From IMG/VR virus record IMGVR_UViG_3300036760_001549, positions 1 through 40,063 of that record: a DNA stretch of 40,063 nucleotides. One strand, given 5' to 3'. The notes below the pieces were generated by a model. That model was not told the origin of the DNA. It was given only the letters and a program-made list of their open reading frames with translations, and made no database searches. Each line of letters begins with the position of its first letter. Position 1 is the first letter of the stretch. The stretch comes from a virus. Below, one piece after another: positions 7,807 to 14,182 of the stretch. The position numbers were made by a program, and so were the translations under genes.

Positions 7807-8045
7807 TTTGTCTTCTCCGGAATCCCCAGGATCGAGTGAACCACCGCGTCAATGTGCAGGCAGCGCCCGTTCAGCCGGTCCGCAATGTAATGAGGGCATT
7901 CGCAAGAGTAGCCCTCTCTGCGAGACACAACGACGAAGGGGAATCCGCCGCCGTCTGCAATGTAGATTCCGAGAATGCCGCACTCATACATCACGGCGAA
8001 AGATGGTTTGCGGTCAAGATGATCGACCACCGTAAGGATTTTCAT
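7803..8045 (-). CDS. Small SWIM-type zinc-finger protein (80 aa)
   Basis: Residues 48-64 fit the SWIM pattern C-x-C-x(n)-C-x-H: C48, C50, C62 and H64 within 'YSCECPHYIADRLNGRCLHI'. SWIM domains mediate DNA or protein binding and are found in transposases and in RecA-associated proteins. The N-terminal 45 residues are beta-rich ('MKILTVVDHL', 'SFAVMYECG', 'FPFVVVSRR'), so the protein may be a beta sheet packing on the zinc site. It overlaps genes on both sides by 4 bases. The exact role is not known. Confidence 0.66.
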   Translation of the reverse strand: MKILTVVDHLDRKPSFAVMYECGILGIYIADGGGFPFVVVSRREGYSCECPHYIADRLNGRCLHIDAVVHSILGIPEKTK

Positions 8046-8305
8046 GCGGTCACCTTTGCTGCATCGCTCTCAAGAAACTCAATTGCCCTGCTGATCAAAA
8101 GATGAGCGACGGCCATTGCTTCTTGGGTGCGGAGGAAGCCGGCGTTGAACGTCGCTTTCGCGATATCCGATTGTATGTGCGCTGGCAACTGACGGTGATG
8201 GGCCTTGCAAAAGGGTCTCAGGTCCAGTCGATTCTCCGCGCACCTGGGCATGTTGCACAGCCTGGCAAGCCTGCGTGTTGTCGCCGCCGTCATGCGTCTA
8301 GCCAT
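8042..8305 (-). CDS. Hypothetical protein with C/H-rich segment (87 aa)
   Basis: A small basic protein with 'LCNMPRCAENRLDLRPFCKAHH', where two Cys, one Cys and two His could form a zinc site, followed by two helices. The start overlaps the preceding stop by one base (TGATG). No family recognised. Confidence 0.55.
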   Translation of the reverse strand: MARRMTAATTRRLARLCNMPRCAENRLDLRPFCKAHHRQLPAHIQSDIAKATFNAGFLRTQEAMAVAHLLISRAIEFLESDAAKVTA

Positions 8306-8571
8306 CAGTTTGCCTTCACGCTTTGGGATGCAGGTGGAGCAATCTCACCGGCTTCATGCTTTGCGATGAACTCCTTCATCGTTTTCAACATGCTGTCGCG
8401 GTCCGCGTTTGATATATAGGTAAGAAAATGACGTAGTTCCGGATCCGGGGCGTCATCAAAACCAAAGACAAGAAGGCAGAAGCCAAGGCGCATTCCGGAA
8501 GCACGAATGATGTTTCCGAGTGTTTCGCCGACCCTGCGGCAAAGATCTTCGGTGTTGATGAGCGTGCTCAT
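8305..8571 (-). CDS. Hypothetical protein (88 aa)
   Basis: The ATG at 8571 overlaps the stop of the upstream gene (TGATG), so it is preferred over one 26 codons earlier. The protein has an alpha/beta look: an N-terminal helix ('LCRRVGETLGNIIRASGM'), a strand 'LGFCLLVFGFDD', a strand 'RHFLTYISNAD' and a terminal helix. It is similar in shape to small phage proteins of unknown function. No motif recognised. Confidence 0.55.
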   Translation of the reverse strand: MSTLINTEDLCRRVGETLGNIIRASGMRLGFCLLVFGFDDAPDPELRHFLTYISNADRDSMLKTMKEFIAKHEAGEIAPPASQSVKAN

Positions 8572-9440
8572 CAGTCGGTCCTCGCTCCGCGGTGTTTGAT
8601 CGGTCCGCCCGCGTTGTGCTGCTGGCACCAGCCCTGGGCCTTTTCGCACAGCCGGTCGTACGCATTGCGGATGTTTTCCATCCCGGCAGAAAGGCTGGCA
8701 AGGGTGATTTTGCCGTCGTCATAAGCGTCGAGATACACCTTCTGGATTCCGGCCACGGCGTGCATCACGTTAATATCGAACTCCGTCATCTCGGAATGTC
8801 CGGAGGTCTTAGCCTTCAGCTTCTTGTTCTCCGTCTCCAGTTTGTGAATGACTCGATCCTTGTCATCGCAATCTTTTTCCGCGCGCTTCCTCAGCTTCTC
8901 TCCTTGGACGAGTTGCTCTGCCATCTTCATGATCTCTTTCTTGTTGCCGGCTTTGAGCTCGATGACATGATCTCCATATGAGATCTTTCCTTCCTGCAGG
9001 AAGTTAACGCGAATTGGCTCTGGAAGAAGACCGAGAACTTTCATGTCGCGTGTGGCCAGACCAAGTTGAGCCAGGCTTTTGATCGCAGGCAGGCCAAAGA
9101 TCCGCGTGAGGTTCAAAAGCGCATACGCCTGGCTTTTCTTTAGATGGAGAACTTTCTCCGCGAACTCTTCAAAATTGGGGTATCCCATCTGCACGTAACG
9201 TTTCGACTCGTAGACCTGATAAATGAGTGCGCATTTAAAAAAAGCAGCCGTCGATTCGTTGAACGTTGTCATTGCGTTGATGGCCCTGAGCGATCCGATA
9301 AAGAAGGCTTCGAAATTATTGGAGGGGACTTCACTTGCCTGGCTGATCAGATGTTCTATCTGCCGAAATTCAGGTGATAGATCTTCTTCGGTTTGCAGGA
9401 TGACGAGGCCTTCCGGCTCCTTGTTTTCGTCGATTTTCAA
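8571..9440 (-). CDS. ParB/DUF3102-like DNA-binding protein with coiled coil
   Basis: A 289-residue protein. Residues about 60-135 contain 'GYPNFEEFAEKVLHLKKSQAYALLNL', a helix-turn-helix of the kind found in ParB-like and DUF3102-like phage or plasmid proteins. A lysine/glutamate-rich coiled coil follows (about 165-210), then a helical C-terminal domain. In transposable phages an early gene in this position could help replication, segregation or regulation. It begins 4 bases inside the HTH gene upstream. Assignment rests on the HTH and overall architecture only. Confidence 0.55.
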   Translation of the reverse strand: MKIDENKEPEGLVILQTEEDLSPEFRQIEHLISQASEVPSNNFEAFFIGSLRAINAMTTFNESTAAFFKCALIYQVYESKRYVQMGYPNFEEFAEKVLHLKKSQAYALLNLTRIFGLPAIKSLAQLGLATRDMKVLGLLPEPIRVNFLQEGKISYGDHVIELKAGNKKEIMKMAEQLVQGEKLRKRAEKDCDDKDRVIHKLETENKKLKAKTSGHSEMTEFDINVMHAVAGIQKVYLDAYDDGKITLASLSAGMENIRNAYDRLCEKAQGWCQQHNAGGPIKHRGARTD

Positions 9441-9901
9441 TCTCCCTCCTTCTTCTCTGGGCAGGCGTTTTGTGCCGCTGGGCGGTACACTTTTCCACCG
9501 CCGGTGGACTCGGCCTCGTCGAGAACTAAACGCTGATTTTCAGTCTCTCGAGCATGACGAAGTCCACCGGCCGGTGGACTTTTCATTACATCAAAAGCCT
9601 GTCTTGCAATAAGTGGGATGGCAGCTTCGGCGGCGCGTTCGATCTGGGCAAATGGGCTATCTTCCGGCCACAGGGATCCGGCCAAAGTGGTGAAGGAAAT
9701 CCGGCCGGTCAGGCTGTACTTTGTGTGCTTGCCGCTGCCGATCGTGCTCACCTGCAGCCAGCCTGCTGCGGCCAGCACTTTGATGATGCGCATCGCGGAG
9801 GCCGGCGAGGCTTTGGCCGCGCGCGCCGCCTCCCGCACCCCGGACCACGGATGCGATCCGAAATGCTCAACGATCTTGATGACCCGCTCTGCCCCTTCCA
9901 T
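9437..9901 (-). CDS. Winged-helix DNA-binding protein (IclR-like N-terminus)
   Basis: A 154-residue protein. Residues 3-65 form a winged helix resembling IclR-type domains: 'AERVIKIVEHFGSHPWSGVRE', the recognition region 'AKASPASAMRIIKVLAAAGW' and a wing 'GKHTKYSLTG'. The remaining residues are helical then proline/glycine-rich. It has no visible ribosome binding site; a TATATATG stretch covers its start. It is the second gene of the early operon, just after the Ner-like gene, so it is likely a transcriptional or replication regulator. Confidence 0.68.
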   Translation of the reverse strand: MEGAERVIKIVEHFGSHPWSGVREAARAAKASPASAMRIIKVLAAAGWLQVSTIGSGKHTKYSLTGRISFTTLAGSLWPEDSPFAQIERAAEAAIPLIARQAFDVMKSPPAGGLRHARETENQRLVLDEAESTGGGKVYRPAAQNACPEKKEGD

Positions 9902-9908
9902 ATATATG

Positions 9909-10112
9909 TCAGGCGGCGAAAAGATCGTTGACCGAAACGCCGATCACGCGAGCGATCGCTTCCCGGGTTTCTTTGCCCTGCAATTTTCCCTGGAGCGTCA
10001 TGGTCACGGCCGCCTTTGATTTGCCGATCCGCTTTGCCACCTGCTCCAGTGTGAGATCCTTCTGAATCAGAAGGATCCTTAAAGCCTTTCCGGAGATTCG
10101 CGGTTTATTCAT
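9909..10112 (-). CDS. Ner/Cro-like small HTH regulator (67 aa)
   Basis: First gene of the leftward operon. It encodes a compact HTH protein: 'KALRILLIQKDLTLEQVAKR' and 'GKSKAAVTMTLQGK', ending in VSVNDLFAA, the lambda-repressor/Cro fold. In Mu, Ner at this position represses early and repressor promoters. The ATG at 10112 is preferred: a GAGG lies about 11 bases upstream, while the alternative ATG at 10148 falls at or near the predicted transcript start. Acts presumably at the operators at 10159-10197. Confidence 0.74.
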   Translation of the reverse strand: MNKPRISGKALRILLIQKDLTLEQVAKRIGKSKAAVTMTLQGKLQGKETREAIARVIGVSVNDLFAA

Positions 10113-10154
10113 CTTTGTGTTAACCTCGTTCTTGTTAACTGAATTCATGAAAGT

Positions 10155-10183
10155 ACATTACACTTTTTAGTGTAGGTTGTCAA
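10155..10183 (-). promoter_or_regulatory. Leftward early promoter
   Basis: On the minus strand a perfect -35 TTGACA lies at 10183-10178. The -10 is either TAATGT with a 17-base spacer (10160-10155) or TGTAAT with a 15-base spacer (10162-10157). Transcription would start near 10148 and run into the Ner-like gene. One operator lies in the spacer/-10 and the other overlaps the -35, as expected for a repressible phage early promoter. Confidence 0.75.
10159..10174. promoter_or_regulatory. Operator O1 (perfect palindrome)
   Basis: TACACT-TTTT-AGTGTA is a perfect 6-bp inverted repeat with a 4-base centre. It covers the spacer and part of the -10 of the early promoter. It is probably bound by the divergent repressor and/or the Ner-like protein. 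Confidence 0.72.
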
Positions 10184-10197
10184 CACCGTTCAGTGTA
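10182..10197. promoter_or_regulatory. Operator O2 (imperfect palindrome)
   Basis: ACACC-GTTC-AGTGT matches O1 in both half sites with a single change in one arm. Its centre is 23 bp from that of O1, close to two helical turns, so the sites are on the same DNA face. It overlaps the early -35 and touches the ATG of the repressor gene. Confidence 0.66.
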
Positions 10198-10571
10198 TGT
10201 GGAACAAAGACGAATTCGCCCGCCGACTCAGGAGCTTAGCCGGCGAGAACATTTCTGAGTTCGCAAGGCGAATGCGAATTCCTCAGCCAATGATGGACCG
10301 ATACGTAAAGGGGCAGGCGGTTCCGCGCGCAGAGTTCCTCTGTCGGGCGGTTCAAAGCGGCGTAGATGTGGTCTGGCTTCTTACGGGGCGCGATTCTGCG
10401 AGAGTCGCCGAGCGACAAACGGCTTACGACTTGGATGAGATCACTGAGGATATAGTACGGATTGCGAAGACGCTTTCGGAGCAGGACCGGTACACGCTGC
10501 TCGAAATGATGAAAGGGATGCAATCGGCCAGGGCGAGCCAGGCCGCACAAAAGCGCAAAAAGGCGGGATAG
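10197..10571 (+). CDS. CI/Mu-c-like lysogeny repressor
   Basis: A 124-residue HTH repressor. Residues 5-60 show the CI-type fold: 'DEFARRLRSLAG', 'NISEFARRMRIPQPMMDRYVKG', then 'VDVVWLLTGRDS', a phrase common in phage CI-like HTH proteins. Residues 75-105 form a helical C-terminus that may oligomerise; there is no LexA-type peptidase, so induction would not be by RecA cleavage. It is divergent from the early operon and starts at the edge of operator O2. No ribosome binding site precedes the ATG, and an in-frame stop lies 8 codons upstream with no other start between, so the mRNA may be leaderless, as for lambda cI from its maintenance promoter. Confidence 0.85.
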   Translation: MWNKDEFARRLRSLAGENISEFARRMRIPQPMMDRYVKGQAVPRAEFLCRAVQSGVDVVWLLTGRDSARVAERQTAYDLDEITEDIVRIAKTLSEQDRYTLLEMMKGMQSARASQAAQKRKKAG

Positions 10572-10575
10572 TATT

Positions 10576-10719
10576 TTAGCGTTGATGGCGGCATTTGCCG
10601 AGTGAGTTTACGAACCGAATGATTATCTGAAACAGGACGTCCAGATCCTCCCAAGTCAGCCATTCCACCTCGATCTTCAATTCGAATTTGATCGGCTTGT
10701 GTTCGCGCGAAGCCCCCAT
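10576..10719 (-). CDS. Possible small ORF convergent with repressor (47 aa)
   Basis: A short minus-strand frame beginning MGASREHKPIKFELKIEVEW and ending 5 bases from the repressor stop. It has an alternating charged/hydrophobic strand and then a helix ('DLDVLFQIIIRFVNSLGK'), which looks protein-like. There is no clear ribosome binding site. It could be a small regulator or antirepressor, or chance. The rest of 10572-10863 is noncoding apart from the promoter at 10814-10843. Confidence 0.35.
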   Translation of the reverse strand: MGASREHKPIKFELKIEVEWLTWEDLDVLFQIIIRFVNSLGKCRHQR

Positions 10720-10813
10720 CTATATTGTTAGACAGGCCCAGCCTCTAAATCGCTGTTCATGCCGTTGGCAGTGAATTTCCACCTATCTTTGCGGCACTCG
10801 TCGACAGGCTCTA

Positions 10814-10843
10814 TTGGCGCACAGTTTGCAAAGGGGGTATAAG
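10814..10843 (+). promoter_or_regulatory. Rightward promoter for exported-protein genes
   Basis: TTGGCG (10814-10819) and TATAAG (10838-10843) are separated by 18 bases, a reasonable sigma-70 promoter. Transcription would start near 10850, just before an AAAGGAGG ribosome binding site and the ATG at 10864. It could be active in the lysogen, independent of late control. Confidence 0.58.
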
Positions 10844-10863
10844 TAAGTAAAGGAGGAAACAGT

Positions 10864-11310
10864 ATGAAACGTACAGCTTTGTTCGTTGTTTTTGTGCTCT
10901 TCGCGTCATTGGCGCATGCGGGGATTTTCAAGGGATCCCTCGGCGCGAACGGAAACAAGTTTTATACCTTCACTGCGTCCGGCGCGGGGATACTCGAAAT
11001 CACAGTGATCGCTGACAATGCCGCGAGCAATGTCAACGTTGGGCTCGGGCTTTCTTCAGGGACGCTGCTCTGCGCCTCTGTCTCCACCATCAAACAAATG
11101 GAAAAACTGGAATGTGGAATTCAAGCCGGATCGTTTAATATCCTGGTACAGAATTACTCCGGGCCATCAACGCCGTATCGAATCTACATCGGATACTCAC
11201 TGAACACGATTGGAACAGCAAAGCCGATGGATGTAAGTAAACAACCGATCTCACCGGAAGCGCTCCAACGTATGGTCGGTCAGTTGCGAACGCTGGCACA
11301 GGCCAAATGA
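10864..11310 (+). CDS. Secreted beta-sandwich-like protein
   Basis: A 148-residue exported protein. A typical signal peptide (residues 1-19, ending SLAHA) precedes a beta-rich mature domain with 'GSLGANGNKFYTFTASGAG', 'LEITVIADN' and 'SFNILVQNYSGPSTPYRIYIG', which resembles bacterial pre-peptidase C-terminal-like beta-sandwich domains. The C-terminal ~30 residues form a helix. The ribosome binding site is excellent (AAAGGAGG). It has its own promoter, a sign of a moron gene expressed in the lysogen. Possible roles are surface modification or blocking superinfection; this is not shown by sequence. Confidence 0.72.
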   Translation: MKRTALFVVFVLFASLAHAGIFKGSLGANGNKFYTFTASGAGILEITVIADNAASNVNVGLGLSSGTLLCASVSTIKQMEKLECGIQAGSFNILVQNYSGPSTPYRIYIGYSLNTIGTAKPMDVSKQPISPEALQRMVGQLRTLAQAK

Positions 11311-11374
11311 AGTCTCTGCCGGCTCCCCCACAATTGGAAGATGAAGATATTGTTTTAGTTGTTCTCAGGAAAAG

Positions 11375-12046
11375 ATGGGAGTGAAGCTTATGAACAAGAT
11401 GATCGGAGCTTTGATCTGTGCCTTGCTTTTCTTTCCTTTATTAGCTGACGCGCAAAAGGCCCAACTGACCGATGACGACATCGCGGCGGCGATCGCGGCC
11501 GGCGCGAAGGACAAGAATAAGGAACATGGGCTGGTTCTCGAGGATTCAGGGATGAAGTTCTTAAATGCTATGGCCTCGCCGAACGCCACAGGACCCACTG
11601 GCTTTAGCGTAATTGTGTACTCGCCAACAACGTGGATAGAACAGCTTTCTGCGGACGCCGCGAGGGAATATAAAGAATTGAAACTTGAGGACCTGACCGA
11701 CAACGATAAAGCGCCGGTGCTACGGGTGATCGTGAATCCCAACGTGCCAACCAGGATTACGGGCGGCAGCACAGCAGGATCTTCGTCTGTCCAACATGTT
11801 GTGTTGAGAGGCTCCAACAAGAAGGGTGCTGTTCAGCCTATCAGCAAGGACGAATTCACGACGCCTGTGCAAAACGCAATGGGGGCGAAGCTAGAATATG
11901 TCGGAGTGCGCGCGGTCTTTCCTTTGGATCAGCTTCAACCATTGCGCTCAAGTGACAAGGATGGCGAGTTCCTGATCACTGTGGTAGGCGAGAAGGGCGA
12001 AAAGAATTTCACGGTCAAGAAAAAACACTTCGAGAAGCTCCCCTGA
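11375..12046 (+). CDS. Secreted protein of unknown function
   Basis: A 223-residue exported protein. A signal peptide (about 1-26, ending LLADA) follows either of two starts: ATG 11375 with AGGAAAAG close by, or ATG 11390. The mature part is mixed alpha/beta: 'LTDDDIAAAIAAGAKDKNKEHG', 'GFSVIVYSPTTWIEQLSADAA', 'PVLRVIVNPN', and a C-terminal 'GEFLITVVGEKGEKNFTVKK' strand pair. I do not recognise the family. It lies 64 bases after the previous secreted gene, probably on the same transcript, and a strong terminator follows at 12203. Confidence 0.7.
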   Translation: MGVKLMNKMIGALICALLFFPLLADAQKAQLTDDDIAAAIAAGAKDKNKEHGLVLEDSGMKFLNAMASPNATGPTGFSVIVYSPTTWIEQLSADAAREYKELKLEDLTDNDKAPVLRVIVNPNVPTRITGGSTAGSSSVQHVVLRGSNKKGAVQPISKDEFTTPVQNAMGAKLEYVGVRAVFPLDQLQPLRSSDKDGEFLITVVGEKGEKNFTVKKKHFEKLP

Positions 12047-12104
12047 AAAGTCGATCATGGGCCTTCTCCTTTTTTTCGCAATGGAAAAGAATTTCTCTAA
12101 ATGG

Positions 12105-12246
12105 TATAACTTTAGCTGTATGAGGAGAAGCATAATGTAACGCGTTAAAAGCAACGAGGCCCTGAGCGGCCCGCTTACCTAATTCGATAGCGGCTCTGAG
12201 AAGCCCGGTCGAAACATCGGCAACGGTGTTCCGACCGGGCTTTTTT
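12105..12246 (+). ncRNA. Candidate small RNA with repeats and terminator
   Basis: A possible -10 TATAAC (12105-12110; -35 weak) lies upstream of a 130-base region. It contains AGGAG followed by ATG-TAA (12135-12140, a start codon directly followed by a stop), then the paired units GAGGCCC/TGAGCGGCCC (12156-12172) and GCGGCTC/TGAGAAGCCC (12190-12206), and a terminator. No real ORF is present. The same repeat-plus-terminator arrangement recurs at 24858-24952. Existence as a separate transcript is inferred. Confidence 0.38.
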
Positions 12247-12250
12247 ATTT
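12203..12250 (+). terminator. Rho-independent terminator
   Basis: GCCCGGTCG (12203-12211) pairs perfectly with CGACCGGGC (12232-12240); further inner pairing AACATCG/CGGTGTT is possible. It is followed by TTTTTTATTTTT. It ends transcription from the secreted-protein genes. Confidence 0.9.
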
Positions 12251-12487
12251 TTGGCCGACCTCTGAACAGGCCCTTGACGCGCGGTTGCGGCGTAAGTCTC
12301 TAGGCGCCGCAACCCGCTGCGGGAAAAGACGAATGAAAGATTTGAGCAGAAAAACGAAAAGCAGCGCCGGCCGGACGCTGCTTCGCAAGATTCTCGGGGG
12401 AGTACCTGGTGGGACTCGAAGGGTTGAGACCTTCGATTCCCCTCTCCTCCACCTCGGATCTAATACATCACAGAGAGTATACGCCGA
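12251..12487 (+). other. Noncoding region with three hairpins and a tRNA-like segment
   Basis: No ORF is convincing here. Three hairpins occur in series: GGTTGCGGCG/CGCCGCAACC (12283-12314), AAGCAGCG/CGCTGCTT (12359-12383) and GAAGG/CCTTC with a 7-base loop (12418-12434). The last lies inside a segment in which GGGGGAG (12396-12402) can pair with CTCCTCC (12444-12450), followed by ACC, like a shortened tRNA acceptor end. A T arm is missing, so a normal tRNA is excluded. It may be a structured leader of the hydrolase gene or a relic. Confidence 0.45.
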
Positions 12488-12913
12488 ATGATATTCACCG
12501 ATCAAGTCAAGGCCGCATTTTTCCTGGCGCTTCTCATCTGGCGGGAGAGCCGGGGCGAAGGCGCGCAGGGGATGACCGCGGTCGGCTGCAGCGTGCGCGA
12601 TCGCGTCAGGAACCCGGGCTGGTGGGGAAACGATTATCTGTCGGTGATCGAGAAGAAGTGGCAGTACAGTTCGCTCACCAATCCGAAAGACGGCCAGCTC
12701 ACCGCGTTTCCGCCGCAAGGCGATCCGCAATTCGATTTTGCGCTGGACTCTGCGATCGGGATCATCGGCGGTTGGGTTCGTCACCCGGTTGCCGGCGCGG
12801 ATTCGTACTATGACGATTCTATCCCGCCGCCCGAATGGGCGACACCGGACAAGCTTGTCGGCAAGATCGGACGTTTGAACTTTTACAACATCGATGGAAA
12901 GACGGAGGACTGA
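12488..12913 (+). CDS. SleB-type cell-wall hydrolase (candidate endolysin)
   Basis: A 141-residue protein with the Hydrolase_2/SleB signature: 'LIWRESRGEGAQGMTAVGCSV' (17-37), where E20 is the likely catalytic glutamate, followed by 'RDRVRNPGWWG' and a conserved-looking 'YSSLTNPKD' and 'DSYYDDSIPPPEW' region. These enzymes cut the glycan strand of peptidoglycan. No signal peptide is apparent, so export would need a holin, consistent with a phage endolysin. It precedes a run of exported-protein genes, with the next ATG one base after its stop. The ribosome binding site is weak. Confidence 0.85.
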   Translation: MIFTDQVKAAFFLALLIWRESRGEGAQGMTAVGCSVRDRVRNPGWWGNDYLSVIEKKWQYSSLTNPKDGQLTAFPPQGDPQFDFALDSAIGIIGGWVRHPVAGADSYYDDSIPPPEWATPDKLVGKIGRLNFYNIDGKTED

Positions 12914-12914
12914 A

Positions 12915-13754
12915 ATGCGAAGAATCACTTCTATTGCAATGTTCTTGTTCCTGCTGCTGCTTCCGCTTGTGGCGCAAGCGCACTACCGGGTGAACAGCAA
13001 GAACCCGGTCGTGGTGATTGTGAACACGGGCAACCTGGATGCGGAGCGCGCGCTCGGCGTTGCCCTGGGCCTGGCGCTTACTGATGGCGGCGCAAACGGG
13101 AGCGTCACGATCTCCTTCTCATATACGGCGACGCTTGCCTCAAATCCCGCTCTTGCCTCCGGCCACTGCCTTTGGGCCGCAACAGGATGGATTTGCGAGG
13201 GATTGACCGCCAACGATTACGAGACGCTTTTCACTATCACGGATCCAACTGCCGATCGGACGATTAATTTTCCCAACGCGAGCGGCAACGTATTGATGGA
13301 CGGTTCGCAAAACGGAGGAACCGATGTCACCGCTGATCTGGAAGAAGAAGGGCAGATCAAAGGCACGGCCGTAGCGGACGACGCGGGGAGCGCGGAGATT
13401 CTGGTCGGATCGGGTACGGCCGCGGCCGCCTGGGTCCCTGTATCCGGAGATGCAACGATCGCGACCGGCGGCGCCGTTACGGTAAGCCACGCAACGGCCG
13501 CAGATGGACTGGCCAGCAATCCGGCCGACTGCACCGGTGGGCAGTTTGCCGACACGATCGCAGCCAATGGAAATTTAACCTGCGCAACGCCGGCGATCGG
13601 CAGGCTCACGCCGCAGGCCGCGCCGCCGGCTGCGTGCGATGGAACCACTGAAGGGACGATGTACTACGACACTTCCGGCGCCGTGTGCGCATGCGTGCTT
13701 GTGTCCGCTTCGCTCGGATGGAACAAAATCCTCGGAGACGGAACGTGTTCATAA
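12915..13754 (+). CDS. Secreted fibre-like repetitive protein
   Basis: A 279-residue protein with a signal peptide (about 1-22, ending VAQAH). The mature part is rich in G, A, T, N and D, and has phrases typical of phage fibre or stalk proteins such as 'TADRTINFPNASGNVLMDG' and 'CDGTTEGTMYYDTSGAVCACV', the latter resembling C-terminal knobs of many uncultured phages. A signal peptide on such a protein is unusual for a virion part. The ATG at 12915 has GGAGG 7 bases upstream and is preferred over an upstream frame start. It overlaps the next gene by 10 bases. Confidence 0.66.
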   Translation: MRRITSIAMFLFLLLLPLVAQAHYRVNSKNPVVVIVNTGNLDAERALGVALGLALTDGGANGSVTISFSYTATLASNPALASGHCLWAATGWICEGLTANDYETLFTITDPTADRTINFPNASGNVLMDGSQNGGTDVTADLEEEGQIKGTAVADDAGSAEILVGSGTAAAAWVPVSGDATIATGGAVTVSHATAADGLASNPADCTGGQFADTIAANGNLTCATPAIGRLTPQAAPPAACDGTTEGTMYYDTSGAVCACVLVSASLGWNKILGDGTCS

Positions 13755-14182
13755 AACGCGTTCTGATTGCAGCTCTTGTCCTGGCCGTGGTCGGGCTCGC
13801 GGCGACATTCACCACGCAGGAAGTGCTGAACAGGGTTTATGACTCTGTCAACCACAGTCTGCGAATGGAAGAAGTCGCAAGCGTCGCTTATGGGAGCGGC
13901 GCCCAAATTTTCACCGGTACGGCCTCCGATGTTGTCGCGTCGATCCCGTCGGCTGCAAATTTCACAAACGATACTTACCGCCTCATCATCTGGAATTACG
14001 ACGGCACAAATACGCTCTATGCCAAGATCACCGGCACTGGAGCAACGACTGCCGACATCCAGATCAGACCGGGCGATCCGCCGCTCTACCTGGACTTTCG
14101 CACATCGCGAATAAGCCTGATCTGCGCAACTGGAAAAACCGCAGCATACCAGGTGCTGGTACTGGAGAAAGTGTGGCCGTGA
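13745..14182 (+). CDS. Exported or signal-anchored fibre-associated protein (GTG start)
   Basis: A 145-residue protein starting at GTG 13745, with GGAG 7 bases upstream; upstream in-frame ATGs lack such a site and lie within the previous gene. N-terminal hydrophobic segment 5-22 ('VLIAALVLAVVGLAATF'), then 'QEVLNRVYDSVNHSLRM', a phrase typical of phage fibre or attachment proteins, and a beta-rich domain. It overlaps both neighbours, so it is co-translated with the two fibre-like genes. It may be surface-displayed rather than virion-borne. Confidence 0.62.
   Translation: MFIKRVLIAALVLAVVGLAATFTTQEVLNRVYDSVNHSLRMEEVASVAYGSGAQIFTGTASDVVASIPSAANFTNDTYRLIIWNYDGTNTLYAKITGTGATTADIQIRPGDPPLYLDFRTSRISLICATGKTAAYQVLVLEKVWP

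Noticed and set aside
12396-12453. tRNA gene (tRNA-Ser-like with TGA anticodon loop)
   Set aside because: An acceptor-like pairing and an anticodon-like arm exist, but only about nine bases remain for the T arm and no T-loop pairing can be formed, so it cannot be a normal tRNA.
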